Shown in pieces: positions 9,650-18,351 of a DNA stretch of 64,000 nucleotides. The DNA comes from Polyangia bacterium (GTDB lineage Bacteria; Myxococcota_A; Polyangia; Polyangiales; JAUICN01), in assembly GCA_030427835.1 (NCBI GenBank), contig JAUICN010000007.1:115618-179617 (forward strand), read 5' to 3'. Made by a program: the position numbers and the translations under genes. Under the pieces are notes generated by a model. That model was not told where the DNA came from and did not search any database. It saw only the letters and a program-made list of their open reading frames with translations. The number at the start of each line of letters is the position of its first letter. Positions within the stretch are counted from its first letter, which is position 1.

Positions 9650-10510
9650 TTGTCTATTCCTCATCCCATTGCTGTCGTATCAAACCGGACCTCCCGAATG
9701 GGAGGGTTCTGCCAAACAGGCCAGGTGTGCCTTCTTGGGTGGGTTGTTTTTACCGGTGCTGTTCTTGGGTGGGGCTGTGGGGGCGAGGAGAACCGGGCAG
9801 GGCCAGCGACGCCGAGTGACCCTGCTTCCAGCGCTTTGTCGGGCTCCACGTTGGATCGGGTGTTTTCTTCTGGGATGTTGCGTGTGGGGCTTACCGGTGA
9901 CTACCGCCCGTTTTCTTGGAAGACCGGGGCGGGGTACGAAGGGGAAGACGTGCGTGTGGTCAACGAGTTCGTGCGTGACGTGGGGCTAAAGTTGCAGTTT
10001 GTGGATACCACCTGGCCTACGTTGGTGGACGACATGGTGGCCGGACGTTTTGATATGGCAGTGGGTGGGATTACTCGGACCCTGGAACGCTCAAGGCGAG
10101 TTGCGTTTTCGATTCCTGTGAAGAGGGTTGGAAAGTGCCCGCTTGTGCGCACGGGTGATGAAGAGAAATACGCGACGATTGAGCAGATCAATCAACCGGA
10201 GGTTCGCGTGGGTGCAAACCCGGGGGGCACGAACAACGCGTTTGCGAAGGAGCGGTTGGGTAACGCACAGTTTGTGTTGATACCGCACAACCAGGATCTT
10301 CCGTTGCGGATCCTGGATCGCACGGTGGATGTTGTGGTGAGTGACAACGTGGAGGCCATTCGACTGGCGGAGGAGTACGAAGGGCTCTCTGCAGTGAACC
10401 CGGATAAGCCGTTCACCCGCCAGGACCTGGGTTACATGCTTCCGCGGGGCGATGTGCCCTGGAAGGCCTATGTCGATCTTTGGATTGAACGGCGCCGTTC
10501 CAAGGAATGA
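9650..10510 (+). CDS. PheC-like periplasmic cyclohexadienyl dehydratase / solute-binding protein
   Basis: About 286 aa with a type II periplasmic binding fold. The segments LRVGLTGDYRPFS, TTWPTLVDD, RFDMAVGGIT, NPGGTNNAFAK and NPDKPFT resemble cyclohexadienyl dehydratases (PheC), which convert prephenate/arogenate to phenylpyruvate/phenylalanine in the periplasm, more than plain amino-acid binding proteins. The N-terminus is a signal sequence with a Cys suggesting lipid attachment. TTG at 9650 is chosen because GGAGGG precedes it; an ATG at 9698 has no ribosome site. No transporter permease is adjacent, which supports an enzyme or a stand-alone sensor. Whether it is catalytic is uncertain. 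Confidence 0.7.
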   Translation: MSIPHPIAVVSNRTSRMGGFCQTGQVCLLGWVVFTGAVLGWGCGGEENRAGPATPSDPASSALSGSTLDRVFSSGMLRVGLTGDYRPFSWKTGAGYEGEDVRVVNEFVRDVGLKLQFVDTTWPTLVDDMVAGRFDMAVGGITRTLERSRRVAFSIPVKRVGKCPLVRTGDEEKYATIEQINQPEVRVGANPGGTNNAFAKERLGNAQFVLIPHNQDLPLRILDRTVDVVVSDNVEAIRLAEEYEGLSAVNPDKPFTRQDLGYMLPRGDVPWKAYVDLWIERRRSKE

Positions 10511-10558
10511 GCGATGTTATTGCTTTGCCACTGATCTTCTTTTGCGGGTGATTTTGGT

Positions 10559-11233
10559 TCACCGTTGGGCAGGCAGGGGTTTGATGCAGTCGATCGTTGC
10601 GTGGTAAGTCACGGGTGATGGAAGGTATGGGCTGTCAACTTCTTCCGGTAAGATTGAGAAGATTTGTGGTTGAAAGGGTTCGCTGAGCACCTGGCGTTTG
10701 TAGGCCGTGGTTCCATCGAGGGAGTCTGCTACCATTTCGGTGGCTTCGAAACGTAGTGCGAAGAGGTGTGCCTTTTTGGTGGGTAGTTCTAGTGTGACTT
10801 CTCCATTTTTTAGTTCTTCGGTTTGAACTGCATTTGAGAAATCGTCAGTGGGCAGGTAGCCGATACCATCGGTCCATACGGATTGAACGCCGATGCGGAA
10901 GCCGGGTTCTACCGATTCAGATTCGGTGGTGATTCTTATCCCAATGATCTCCGCTCCGATATTTTGCTCCGCTGGGTTGAATACGTGGGTGCTCCAGAAT
11001 TTGTGAGGGGCGTTCTGTTCGCTTGCGGGTGCTTCAAGCAATATGTTGATTTGCTGCCCGCATTCGATGGTGGGAAGCAATTGTTGATCGATACCCTCAT
11101 CGATCGATTCTGAAGGATTCTCGGGTTGCTCGACTAGGGATTTGCTTTGGTGTTCCGCGGTGCAGCCCAGCAACGGGATGCTCGCCATTGCGAGTAGAAG
11201 GAGGGGATGTTGAGCCATGGGCGAGTACAGCAT
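10559..11233 (-). CDS. Hypothetical lipoprotein
   Basis: 224 aa, unrecognised. The leader ends in Ile-Pro-Leu-Leu-Gly-Cys (lipobox). An ATG at 11218 is an alternative start that also leaves the signal intact. The mature domain looks beta-rich. Convergent with the PheC-like gene; the terminator of the upstream MopE/VCBS gene separates them. Confidence 0.65.
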   Translation of the reverse strand: MLYSPMAQHPLLLLAMASIPLLGCTAEHQSKSLVEQPENPSESIDEGIDQQLLPTIECGQQINILLEAPASEQNAPHKFWSTHVFNPAEQNIGAEIIGIRITTESESVEPGFRIGVQSVWTDGIGYLPTDDFSNAVQTEELKNGEVTLELPTKKAHLFALRFEATEMVADSLDGTTAYKRQVLSEPFQPQIFSILPEEVDSPYLPSPVTYHATIDCIKPLPAQR

Positions 11234-11285
11234 GACGATAGGTACGCCTAACTGGGGAGATGTGTTCCCTGGTACGGGCGAAAAA

Positions 11286-11317
11286 GCAAAAACCCGCCGG
11301 GTGAGGGCGGGCTTTTT
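11286..11317 (-). terminator. Rho-independent terminator
   Basis: On the minus strand: AAAAAGCCCGCC, a short loop, GGCGGGTTTTTGC. A classic GC stem followed by a U tract, 30 bp after the stop of the MopE/VCBS lipoprotein gene. Confidence 0.85.
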
Positions 11318-11346
11318 CTCAGGGGGTAAGCCCTAGGTGGGTGGGG

Positions 11347-13797
11347 CTACCAGGTGGAGTTTCCGACGATCTTCACGTGGGTGAGTGTTCCCAGGGTGGA
11401 GAGGTCGGTTCGACTGAGTGCGCTGTAGCCTGATGCGGAACCCCAGTAGATGTAGGTCGGTGCGTTGAGCGTTGACCAGTTTCCGCTGTAGTAGTTGTTG
11501 TAGATGATTTCTGGGTATCCATCTCCGTTGAGGTCGCCCATGGTGGAGAACACTGGCCCGACGGATGCCAGATTGGTGCGATTGGACCCGCTATCGGAGT
11601 AGCCCGATGCGGAGCCCCAGTACACGTAGGAGTCGCGAGCGTAGGCGTTCTGGTACCTTGGAAGCACGATCTCGGGGTAGCCGTCCTTGTTGATGTCACC
11701 GATGGCCGCACCCCGTGTTCCCTTGATGGCGGTATCCCCAAGGGTTGCCGACGAGGTAAATGCGTAGCTTGTACCGGAGTCATCACCGTAGTGAATGACA
11801 GGGTATGCGGCCCAGGTGGCGCTGGAACTCCAGTTGCCGATGTAGTAGCCGGAGAAGAAGAGATCTTTCTTGCCGTCGTTGTTGTAGTCGCCGATGGTGA
11901 CGTCCAGGGTTCCGTTGGTGGCCACTCCGGTTCGGTTCATGTCCGAGTAGGCTTGGGTGCCGTCACCCCAGTAGACGTAGGAGTCGATTTGGTAGGTGGT
12001 TTTGTCGTTGTTTGCAGCACCTGAGTTTCGGTAGTTGGCAAACACGATGTCGAGGTGGTTGTCGCCGTCGATATCATCCACCTTGAGTTGCCGGCAGCCT
12101 TCGGTGGGAAGTGCGGTGGGTGCGCCAGTGTCCAAACCGGATCCTGTTCCCCAATAGATGTGGGAGTCTTCTGAGTAGTCTGAGCTGCTGCTGCGCATTT
12201 CGCAGATGACGAGGTCCATGTTTCCGTCCTCGTTGAGGTCGGCGACCGCGGCGTCAAAGGCTCCGTTGGTGGGAATGGAAGTGGAGCTGGTGTAGCCGAA
12301 GCTGGAACCCCAGTAGACCATGGTGTTGGACTGGTAGTTGCCGTCGTAGTGGCTGACCAGGACGATATCTTTGTAGTTGTCGCCGTTGATGTCTTCTACG
12401 ACAGCCTTGACTGCGCCGTATGCTGGAAGTGTCCACTTCGCGGCATCGCTGTAGCCAGATGCAGACCCGAGGAATACCAGGGAGTTGGTGTTGTAGGAGC
12501 TTTGGTTACGGTAGCTGGGAACAATAATGTCCTGGTAGCCGTTGTTGTCCACGTCAGCAATGGCGGTTCGTCGCGCCCCGTATGTGGTTAGCCCTGTTCG
12601 GTTCGTATCATCAAACGGTGTGGCTCCACCCTGGTTTGTGTAGATGTACGAGGTGGTGTTGTAGGAAGAGCCTGTGTAGTACTCGGGGATGAATAGGTCG
12701 GGGCGGCCGTCGCAGTTTAGGTCGGTGCAGTAGTCGTTGCCGTCGCAGTCGGTATCGATGTTGTCCTTGGGGGTTTCGGTTTCGTGGGAACCGGGGTAGG
12801 CCGTGGCCACGGTGTCGTGGCAGTCGGTGTTGTCGGTCACGTAGCCGGTGGGCTGGGTGCAGGCCGGTTGGCTTACTGCCGGGTTACCGTAGTTGTCGCC
12901 GTCGGAGTCCTGGTACCAGGTGGTGGCATCGATGGCGGTGCTTTCGTCGGTTTCGCCGTCGCAGTTGTTATCGGCACCGTCGCAGACTTCGCTCGCGGCC
13001 GAGTTGATGCTTGCGTTGATGTCGGAGCAATCGGTGTTGTCCGCTACGTAGTTGGTGGGTTGGTCACATTGGGTGACGGTAACCGCGGGGTTGCCAAAGG
13101 TGTCGGCGTCGCCGTCGTAGTACCAGGCCGTTGCATCGACCGCGGTTGGATCGTCGGTGTTTCCGTCGCAGTTGTTGTCGATCATGTCGCCACAGACTTC
13201 GTCTTCACCGGGGTTGATGGTGTCTGCGGTGTCGTCACAGTCGGTGTTGTCCGCTACGACGCCGCTGCCCTGCACGCAGCTGGTGAGGGGCATGGTGGGG
13301 TCGCCGTAGGTGTCACCGTCGGCATCCACGTACCAGGTTCCGGTGACGGACTCGTCGATTTGACCATTGCAGTCGTTGTCTTTTTCGTCGCAGACTTCGT
13401 TTGCGCCGGGGAAGACTTCGTCATCGGAGTCGTCGCAGTCGGTGGGCACGGTGGTGTACCCTGTGGTTCCAGCGCACACCATGGCGGCCGCGGCGGCATC
13501 GCCAAATCCGTCGCCGTCCGTGTCTGCAAATTGAATGATGGGGGTGCAGGGCTCGCCTCCGTCACCGCCGTCGACATTTGCATCGCCCATGGAGCCATCC
13601 ATGTCTGCGTCGCCCAGGCCGCCATCCGCGTTGCCGGAATCCGCCATCCCTGTGTCCTCGGTGGGTGCCAGATCTCCGCCCGTGTCTCCTGCACAGCCCT
13701 GGATGGTGATTGCTGCACCCAATAGGGCAAATATGCCTAGGAGCTTGAAGTTCGGTAGGGTTTGGCTTTCGGGGTGGCGGGCATTGGCTTCTGTCAT
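11347..13797 (-). CDS. Lipoprotein with MopE-type metal-binding repeats and VCBS/FG-GAP repeats
   Basis: 816-aa surface lipoprotein. The ATG at 13797 follows a strong GAGGAGG site; the lipobox is Thr-Ile-Gln-Gly-Cys. After an Asp/Gly-rich linker come four Cys-Asp repeats of the putative metal-binding (MopE) type (DxDGDxxG ... TDCDD ... E(V)CD ... DNxCDG). The rest is about eight VCBS/FG-GAP repeats, each with a DxNxDGxxD calcium loop followed by a Tyr-rich strand and a recurring VYWGSASGYS motif, suggesting a beta-propeller. Likely calcium-dependent adhesion or scaffold at the cell surface (inference). It has its own terminator. Confidence 0.85.
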   Translation of the reverse strand: MTEANARHPESQTLPNFKLLGIFALLGAAITIQGCAGDTGGDLAPTEDTGMADSGNADGGLGDADMDGSMGDANVDGGDGGEPCTPIIQFADTDGDGFGDAAAAAMVCAGTTGYTTVPTDCDDSDDEVFPGANEVCDEKDNDCNGQIDESVTGTWYVDADGDTYGDPTMPLTSCVQGSGVVADNTDCDDTADTINPGEDEVCGDMIDNNCDGNTDDPTAVDATAWYYDGDADTFGNPAVTVTQCDQPTNYVADNTDCSDINASINSAASEVCDGADNNCDGETDESTAIDATTWYQDSDGDNYGNPAVSQPACTQPTGYVTDNTDCHDTVATAYPGSHETETPKDNIDTDCDGNDYCTDLNCDGRPDLFIPEYYTGSSYNTTSYIYTNQGGATPFDDTNRTGLTTYGARRTAIADVDNNGYQDIIVPSYRNQSSYNTNSLVFLGSASGYSDAAKWTLPAYGAVKAVVEDINGDNYKDIVLVSHYDGNYQSNTMVYWGSSFGYTSSTSIPTNGAFDAAVADLNEDGNMDLVICEMRSSSSDYSEDSHIYWGTGSGLDTGAPTALPTEGCRQLKVDDIDGDNHLDIVFANYRNSGAANNDKTTYQIDSYVYWGDGTQAYSDMNRTGVATNGTLDVTIGDYNNDGKKDLFFSGYYIGNWSSSATWAAYPVIHYGDDSGTSYAFTSSATLGDTAIKGTRGAAIGDINKDGYPEIVLPRYQNAYARDSYVYWGSASGYSDSGSNRTNLASVGPVFSTMGDLNGDGYPEIIYNNYYSGNWSTLNAPTYIYWGSASGYSALSRTDLSTLGTLTHVKIVGNSTW

Positions 13798-14029
13798 GGG
13801 GATCCTCCTCAAACGTGGACCCTCTTAGATTACAGTGATGACAGTAAAATGCAACACTGACATAAACTTCATGGTCGATTTGTCCTAGAACACGGCTATT
13901 TTCCGTTCTTTTTGGATTCGACAGTCTTCGTTTTTGGACTTTTGCTGCCCCAATCTGGTGAGGATTGGATTTCTGGACGGAATTTTGAGAATCCACGCAA
14001 CTGGTTGGGGGCTTGTCCGATAAGGGGGC

Positions 14030-14848
14030 ATGAATATCAGGAATCCTTACTTCGGTACGTGGGCATGTGGGTGGGTTGTGTTGTTGGGAGCGGGTTGCGC
14101 GACGACCGGTGTGCCTGACCAGGCGTTGCGACTCAATGACCAGGGGGCCCAGGCGCTGGCAGAGGGGGATTTGGATAGGGCAGAGGCCAGCTTTCGCGTC
14201 GCTCTGGAGTACCAGCCTGCCTACGCGGAATCCCGATCCAACCTTGGGGTGGTGGCGCTAGAACGGGGTGATTGCGTGGGTGCGGAGCGGGAATTGAGGG
14301 CTGCGTTGCGGGTGGACCCTGAGTTTGCGCAGGCCTGGGGAAATCTAGGGGTGGTGTTCGAACGGACGGAACGGGCAGGGGAGGCGAAGGCTGCCTATCA
14401 GAAGGCGGTGGCTTTGGATCCGGGTCTCATTGCGGCCCGCCGTAGCCTGGCCCACCTTCAGGTACATGCGGGTGAGTTTTCCGAGGCCCGTTCCCAGGCG
14501 TTTCGTTTGTTGCAAGTGGTGCCGGGTGATGTGGACGCCATGGCGGTGATTGCGGCCTGTGAGGCGGAAATGGGCCGACCGCTGGCGGCCTTGGAGTGGA
14601 CGGATCGGGTTCTTGAGGAGGATGCCGATCACGTGCTGGCCCACTGGGTGCGTGCGGTGGTGGGTATGTCGGTACGCCAGGGGATTCCTGGGGTGGATGT
14701 GGTGGATTCTCTTACGTTTGTGGCCCGTGCCCCTGAGTATGAAACCCAGGGGATTCAAGCGTTGCATGCCTATGGGCAGCGTGTTCGTGGGGGCCGGCCC
14801 CAGGAGTACTCCCGGGTGCGCACGGCTCTGGCGGGGTTTGGGCAATAG
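14030..14848 (+). CDS. TPR-repeat lipoprotein
   Basis: 272 aa. The leader ends in Leu-Gly-Ala-Gly-Cys. The mature protein holds at least four tetratricopeptide repeats (residues about 35-190; for example AYAESRSNLGVVALERGD and AQAWGNLGVVFERTERAGEA), followed by a helical tail. TPR lipoproteins of this build (PilF/PilW-like) often act as pilotins or envelope assembly scaffolds; no pilus genes are nearby, so the client is unknown. Confidence 0.8.
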   Translation: MNIRNPYFGTWACGWVVLLGAGCATTGVPDQALRLNDQGAQALAEGDLDRAEASFRVALEYQPAYAESRSNLGVVALERGDCVGAERELRAALRVDPEFAQAWGNLGVVFERTERAGEAKAAYQKAVALDPGLIAARRSLAHLQVHAGEFSEARSQAFRLLQVVPGDVDAMAVIAACEAEMGRPLAALEWTDRVLEEDADHVLAHWVRAVVGMSVRQGIPGVDVVDSLTFVARAPEYETQGIQALHAYGQRVRGGRPQEYSRVRTALAGFGQ

Positions 14849-14864
14849 GCCCAAACCGTATTCA

Positions 14865-14884
14865 GCATTCAGTGCGAAAGAGAG
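14865..14884 (-). repeat. Duplicate of the tRNA-Leu 3' end
   Basis: 20 bases identical, except one, to 14942-14961, which spans the 3' acceptor end of the tRNA-Leu and its flank. The copies are 77 bp apart in direct orientation, and the DNA between them does not fold as a second tRNA. Confidence 0.6.
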
Positions 14885-14949
14885 ACTGATTTTGCTACCG
14901 CGTATGAACAGCGAAGGTTTTGCGAGATTGGAAAGAGCTCGGCATTTAG

Positions 14950-15033
14950 TGCGAAAGAGAGGAATCGAACCTCCACGGGTGTTACCCCACAGGAACCTGA
15001 ATCCTGCGCGTCTACCAATTCCGCCACTTTCGC
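14950..15033 (-). tRNA. tRNA-Leu (anticodon CAG)
   Basis: Folds as a class II tRNA: acceptor GCGAAAG/CTTTCGC, D arm with GGAATTGGTAGAC, anticodon stem CAGGA/TCCTG with loop TTCAGGT (anticodon CAG, reads CUG), long variable arm, T arm GGAGGTTCGATTCCTC. Discriminator base A, as in leucine tRNAs. CCA is not encoded. Confidence 0.95.
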
Positions 15034-15070
15034 GAGTGGGCGCAAGGGGTACTGTTTCCTTTGGGGGCAG

Positions 15071-15733
15071 TCAAATCGAGGGAGCAGGAATCGACAGTTG
15101 GATGGCACGATCCTCTCGGATTTTCGAGTAGGGGCGGTGCCAGGTGGGCGGGGTTGAGGGGGCCCATGCGGCAATGGGGAGGTCTCCACTTGCGGCTAGA
15201 TCCCGGTGCAGGAGGCGTTCGTGGGCGGGGGTGCGTGAGAAGGGGAAGGGGTTGCGGTGTTTCTTGTTGTGCAGACGGTGGTACTTTTTGTCGTTGTGTT
15301 GGATGAGTTCCAGGAGCTCTTGTCCCCGGGTGCGCATAGACGTGAGGAACTCTGAATCGTAGGGGCCCACGTGCTTCCTGGCTGCGGGGTCTCGCGCGAC
15401 CCACTTTGCCCAATCGTAGCCGTAGAGGAAGTCGTGTACGTATTGGAAGCGAATGCTTGTGGTTTCCCCGAAGAGGTTTTGCAGGGCGATGAGCTGTTGT
15501 TCGTGGTTGGCGCTCCAGGCCTCCGGATGGGGTGCTGTACGCATTTGTTTGAACCAGCTGTGTGCAAGGGCGTCCAGGTCCCAAAACAGGTTTTGGGGGA
15601 AGTTGATTTGAATGGCGTGGACCACGCGGCCTAGGCTCTCAAGTACGGGTTGCCGTAGGGGATCTGCCCGATGTTCCCGTAGGAGATCTTGCAGTGTCGT
15701 GGCGGTGTTCCCAATGGGGTTGAGTGTGTTCAC
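15071..15733 (-). CDS. Unknown protein translationally coupled to a UbiA prenyltransferase
   Basis: 220 aa, not recognised. Soluble, helical-looking, with several Trp/Tyr/His-rich motifs (NLFWDLDALAHSWF, FLYGYDWAKWV) and a basic segment (NDKKYHRLHNKKHRN). I chose the GTG at 15733 because it overlaps the TGA of the upstream prenyltransferase gene as GTGA, the same junction used by tamB/Omp85 and ccmA/ccmB here. A GTG at 15787 would overlap by 58 bp. The tight coupling suggests a role linked to the prenyltransferase product, but nothing in the sequence proves it. Confidence 0.65.
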   Translation of the reverse strand: MNTLNPIGNTATTLQDLLREHRADPLRQPVLESLGRVVHAIQINFPQNLFWDLDALAHSWFKQMRTAPHPEAWSANHEQQLIALQNLFGETTSIRFQYVHDFLYGYDWAKWVARDPAARKHVGPYDSEFLTSMRTRGQELLELIQHNDKKYHRLHNKKHRNPFPFSRTPAHERLLHRDLAASGDLPIAAWAPSTPPTWHRPYSKIREDRAIQLSIPAPSI

Positions 15734-16824
15734 GGAGGTGAGCAGTTCAAGGGGAGTACGGCTGCCAGGGCGATGGCACCGCGCCACATGCCCTGGTGCA
15801 GTACCTTTTTGTAGGTGCGAATTGGCCCAAAAGCGTCGGTCACTGCTTGGCTACTTGTGTTTCGCAGGTGGCTCCAGGAGGCCCAGGTCAGTACGGCGCC
15901 GGCTGCCAGGGCCCAGCGCCAGGGGGTTGTTGTGATGATGGCGCCGGTTGCCCAGATGAGTGCTCCTAGGAAATAGAGTGACTCCGTGGTTCGCCGGGCG
16001 CCGTGGTTCCCTAGCCACGTGGTGAGGGTGCGCTTTCCACCTACCATGTCACTGCGTTCGTCGGATAGCCCGCTGGCGGTGGCGCTTGCGGCGGCGAGCA
16101 GCAAATACCCCACGAAAGCGAATACTTGTGGAGAAAATACCTGTGGAGAAAACCCTTGGGGGGATACCTGAAACAAGGATTGCAGCGCAGGAAACCCATG
16201 GAGCGACAGTTGCATCATTGGTGCGATGATCGCGATGCCCAGGGCCTCCAGGAATTCTCCCCCACCCCTGTAGTTGAGTCGGATTGGAGGAAGGCTGTAC
16301 ATGGCGAACAGACCCATGCCGGCCATGGCCCACAACGGTAGCGCCGGCGCGTGTAGGAATGTGCTGCCCAGTAGGGAAAGCACCAGGACGCTTGTCGCGC
16401 AGATGAGGGCCCCGACCAGTACTTTTTTGGAGCTTAGGTGCTGGTCGTGGATGGTTTTGGGGGAGGATTGGGGGAACATGCGCCGTTTGAGGCTGTCTAC
16501 CCGTTGGTCGCTCCAGTCGTTGAGCAGTACGATAAAACCCGCCACGGGCACCATCATGAGGGCGGACCAGAGTATGGGTGGCCACCAGGCGGTTGGGCTG
16601 CTGGTCTGGTGGCTGCGCATGTCCAGGGCAATGGCTTGGCCAAGGGCCATGGGAACCCAGATTTTGGGCCAACTGTCGGGTTTGAATGCCCGATACCACT
16701 TGCGGAACTGGAGTTGCGTGGCGGCTGTTGGGGTGGCGGTCGTTGGCGCGGGGGTATGTTGGGCCGAATGAATGCCAGCTCCGCTGGGGGCGCCTAGGTT
16801 GGTGGGTAGGGAAGTTGAGGCCAT
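15730..16824 (-). CDS. UbiA-family prenyltransferase
   Basis: About 364-aa membrane enzyme that joins a polyprenyl diphosphate to an acceptor. Two Asp-rich motifs are visible: N-D-W-S-D-Q-R-V-D and D-E-R-S-D, plus about eight hydrophobic segments. The FKPDSWPKIW opening resembles MenA/UbiA-type enzymes; the acceptor (quinone precursor or other) cannot be told. A loop between membrane segments carries SPQGF-SPQVF-SPQVF from three 15-bp tandem repeats (16121-16165). The open frame extends far upstream into antisense of the next gene; ATG 16824 (or 16860) is the plausible start. Confidence 0.8.
   Translation of the reverse strand: MASTSLPTNLGAPSGAGIHSAQHTPAPTTATPTAATQLQFRKWYRAFKPDSWPKIWVPMALGQAIALDMRSHQTSSPTAWWPPILWSALMMVPVAGFIVLLNDWSDQRVDSLKRRMFPQSSPKTIHDQHLSSKKVLVGALICATSVLVLSLLGSTFLHAPALPLWAMAGMGLFAMYSLPPIRLNYRGGGEFLEALGIAIIAPMMQLSLHGFPALQSLFQVSPQGFSPQVFSPQVFAFVGYLLLAAASATASGLSDERSDMVGGKRTLTTWLGNHGARRTTESLYFLGALIWATGAIITTTPWRWALAAGAVLTWASWSHLRNTSSQAVTDAFGPIRTYKKVLHQGMWRGAIALAAVLPLNCSPP
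16121..16165. repeat. Three 15-bp repeats in the UbiA prenyltransferase gene
   Basis: AATACTTGTGGAGAA at 16121, a one-base variant at 16136 and a diverged unit at 16151; encode SPQVF/SPQGF repeats in a loop. Confidence 0.8.
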
Positions 16825-16923
16825 GGCGAACACCGTGGGTCGTCCACGGAAAAACTCCATAGTCCATGCAACGTCGAGGGGTTTTGTGCAACAGAAGTGG
16901 GGTGAGCCGTGGGCGGATGCCCT

Positions 16924-17007
16924 TGTTGTGTGGTCGGGCTGCGCTGCTGTGTAGTTGGGCTGCTCTGCTGTGTGGTCGGGTTGCTCTGCTGTGTGGTCGG
17001 GTTGCTC
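16924..17007. repeat. Four tandem 21-bp repeats
   Basis: Units begin at 16924, 16945, 16966 and 16987, typified by TGCTGTGTGGTCGGGTTGCT plus C. The last two are identical and the first two differ by a few bases. They lie between the divergent prenyltransferase and nucleotide-sugar dehydrogenase genes, 60 bp before the latter's start. Confidence 0.85.
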
Positions 17008-17067
17008 CGCAGGTAGATGGCTCTGTGGTACAAGAGGGCCCGGCTTCGGGTCGGGGAGGATAGGTGT

Positions 17068-18351
17068 ATGATCGAGACTGTAGGGATTGTGGGACTGGGC
17101 TATGTGGGGTTGCCTGTGGCCCTGGGTTTTGGGCGCTGTTTTCCGAAGGTGATTGGTTTTGATATCGACGCGGGTCGTATTGCCGAGCTGAAGCGGGGGG
17201 CCGATCGAACGGGTGAGGTGGAACCTGGGGATTTGAGGGCTTCCAAGGTGCAGTGGACGGATTCTGCGGCGGACCTGTCCGACTGTACTTTTTATGTGAT
17301 TACAGTTCCCACACCGATCGATGATGACCGGCAGCCTGATCTGGGGCCCTTGACCTCCGCCAGTGAGGCTGTGGGGGCCGTGCTGAAGAAGGGTGCCGTG
17401 GTGGTGTATGAGTCCACGGTATATCCAGGGCTGACCGAGGAGTTCTGTGCTCCTATTTTGGAGCGGTGTTCTGGCTTGAAACAGGGTGTGGATTTCTTTG
17501 TGGGGTACTCCCCGGAACGCATCAACCCTGGGGACAAGGTTCACGGGCTTACTAACGTGGTGAAAGTGGTTGCAGGCGAGAATCCGGCGACTCTTGAGCG
17601 GGTGGCGACTGCCTACGGCGCCATCATTGATGCGGGTGTGCACCGCGCGCCGAGTATTATGGTGGCGGAGGCGGCCAAGGTGATTGAGAACACCCAGCGC
17701 GACCTGAACATTGCTTTGATGAATGAGCTCTCCATTATTTTCGATCGTATGGGGATCCGTACGCAGGACGTGTTGGCGGCTGCGGGCACGAAGTGGAACT
17801 TCCTAGGATTTACCCCGGGCTTGGTGGGTGGACACTGCATTGGGGTGGACCCCTATTATTTGACTGCCAAGGCCGAACGCCTTGGGTACCACCCTGAGGT
17901 GATTTTGGCCGGGCGCCGGATCAACGACGGCATGGGGGCGTTTGTTGCTCAAAAGCTTGTGAAGTTGCTTTCCAACAGGGACGTGCCGGTGGGCCGGGCC
18001 CGGGTGGGTGTTCTTGGGCTGACGTTTAAGGAGAATGTTCCGGATCTACGCAACAGTCGGGTGCCGGACATTATTCGGGAGTTGAAGGAGTTTGGCATTG
18101 AGGTGTTGGTGCACGACCCGTTGGCGGACGCCGCCCACGCGGAGCATGAGTTCGGTTTTGCATTGGACCCCCTTGAGAGCTTTCAGAAGTTGGATGCTGT
18201 GGTTCTTGCGGTTTCACACCAGGCCTACGTTGAACAGGTGGACGACTTGTTGAATCGCGTGGTGGACGGGGGCGTGTTGGTGGATGTGAAGTCTGTGGTG
18301 GACTTGGATAAGAGCCCCCATGGGGACCGCATTCAGTACTGGAGCCTGTGA
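17068..18351 (+). CDS. UDP-sugar 6-dehydrogenase (TviB/WbpA-like)
   Basis: Oxidises the C6 hydroxyl of a UDP-hexose(amine) to a uronic acid in two NAD-dependent steps. 427 aa. Rossmann motif GLGYVGLP at 9-16, PTPIDD at 81-86, SPERINPGD at 148-156, catalytic Cys257 in GLVGGHCIGVDPYY. The SPERINPGD and TKWNF segments fit the TviB/WbpA group (UDP-HexNAc dehydrogenases) better than UDP-glucose dehydrogenase. ATG follows GGGGAGGA. First gene of a four-gene surface-sugar operon. Confidence 0.88.
   Translation: MIETVGIVGLGYVGLPVALGFGRCFPKVIGFDIDAGRIAELKRGADRTGEVEPGDLRASKVQWTDSAADLSDCTFYVITVPTPIDDDRQPDLGPLTSASEAVGAVLKKGAVVVYESTVYPGLTEEFCAPILERCSGLKQGVDFFVGYSPERINPGDKVHGLTNVVKVVAGENPATLERVATAYGAIIDAGVHRAPSIMVAEAAKVIENTQRDLNIALMNELSIIFDRMGIRTQDVLAAAGTKWNFLGFTPGLVGGHCIGVDPYYLTAKAERLGYHPEVILAGRRINDGMGAFVAQKLVKLLSNRDVPVGRARVGVLGLTFKENVPDLRNSRVPDIIRELKEFGIEVLVHDPLADAAHAEHEFGFALDPLESFQKLDAVVLAVSHQAYVEQVDDLLNRVVDGGVLVDVKSVVDLDKSPHGDRIQYWSL

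Noticed and set aside
12784..13725. 313-aa plus-strand Gly/Val-rich ORF
   Set aside because: Shadow of the Asp/Cys repeats of the MopE/VCBS gene, which has a strong ribosome site and lipobox.
14869..15189. 106-aa minus-strand ORF across the tRNA
   Set aside because: It translates the tRNA-Leu itself (the familiar AELVDAQDSGSCG artefact).
16825..17643. 273-residue N-terminal extension of the UbiA ORF
   Set aside because: It is antisense to the nucleotide-sugar dehydrogenase and the 21-bp repeats; no signal or domain.
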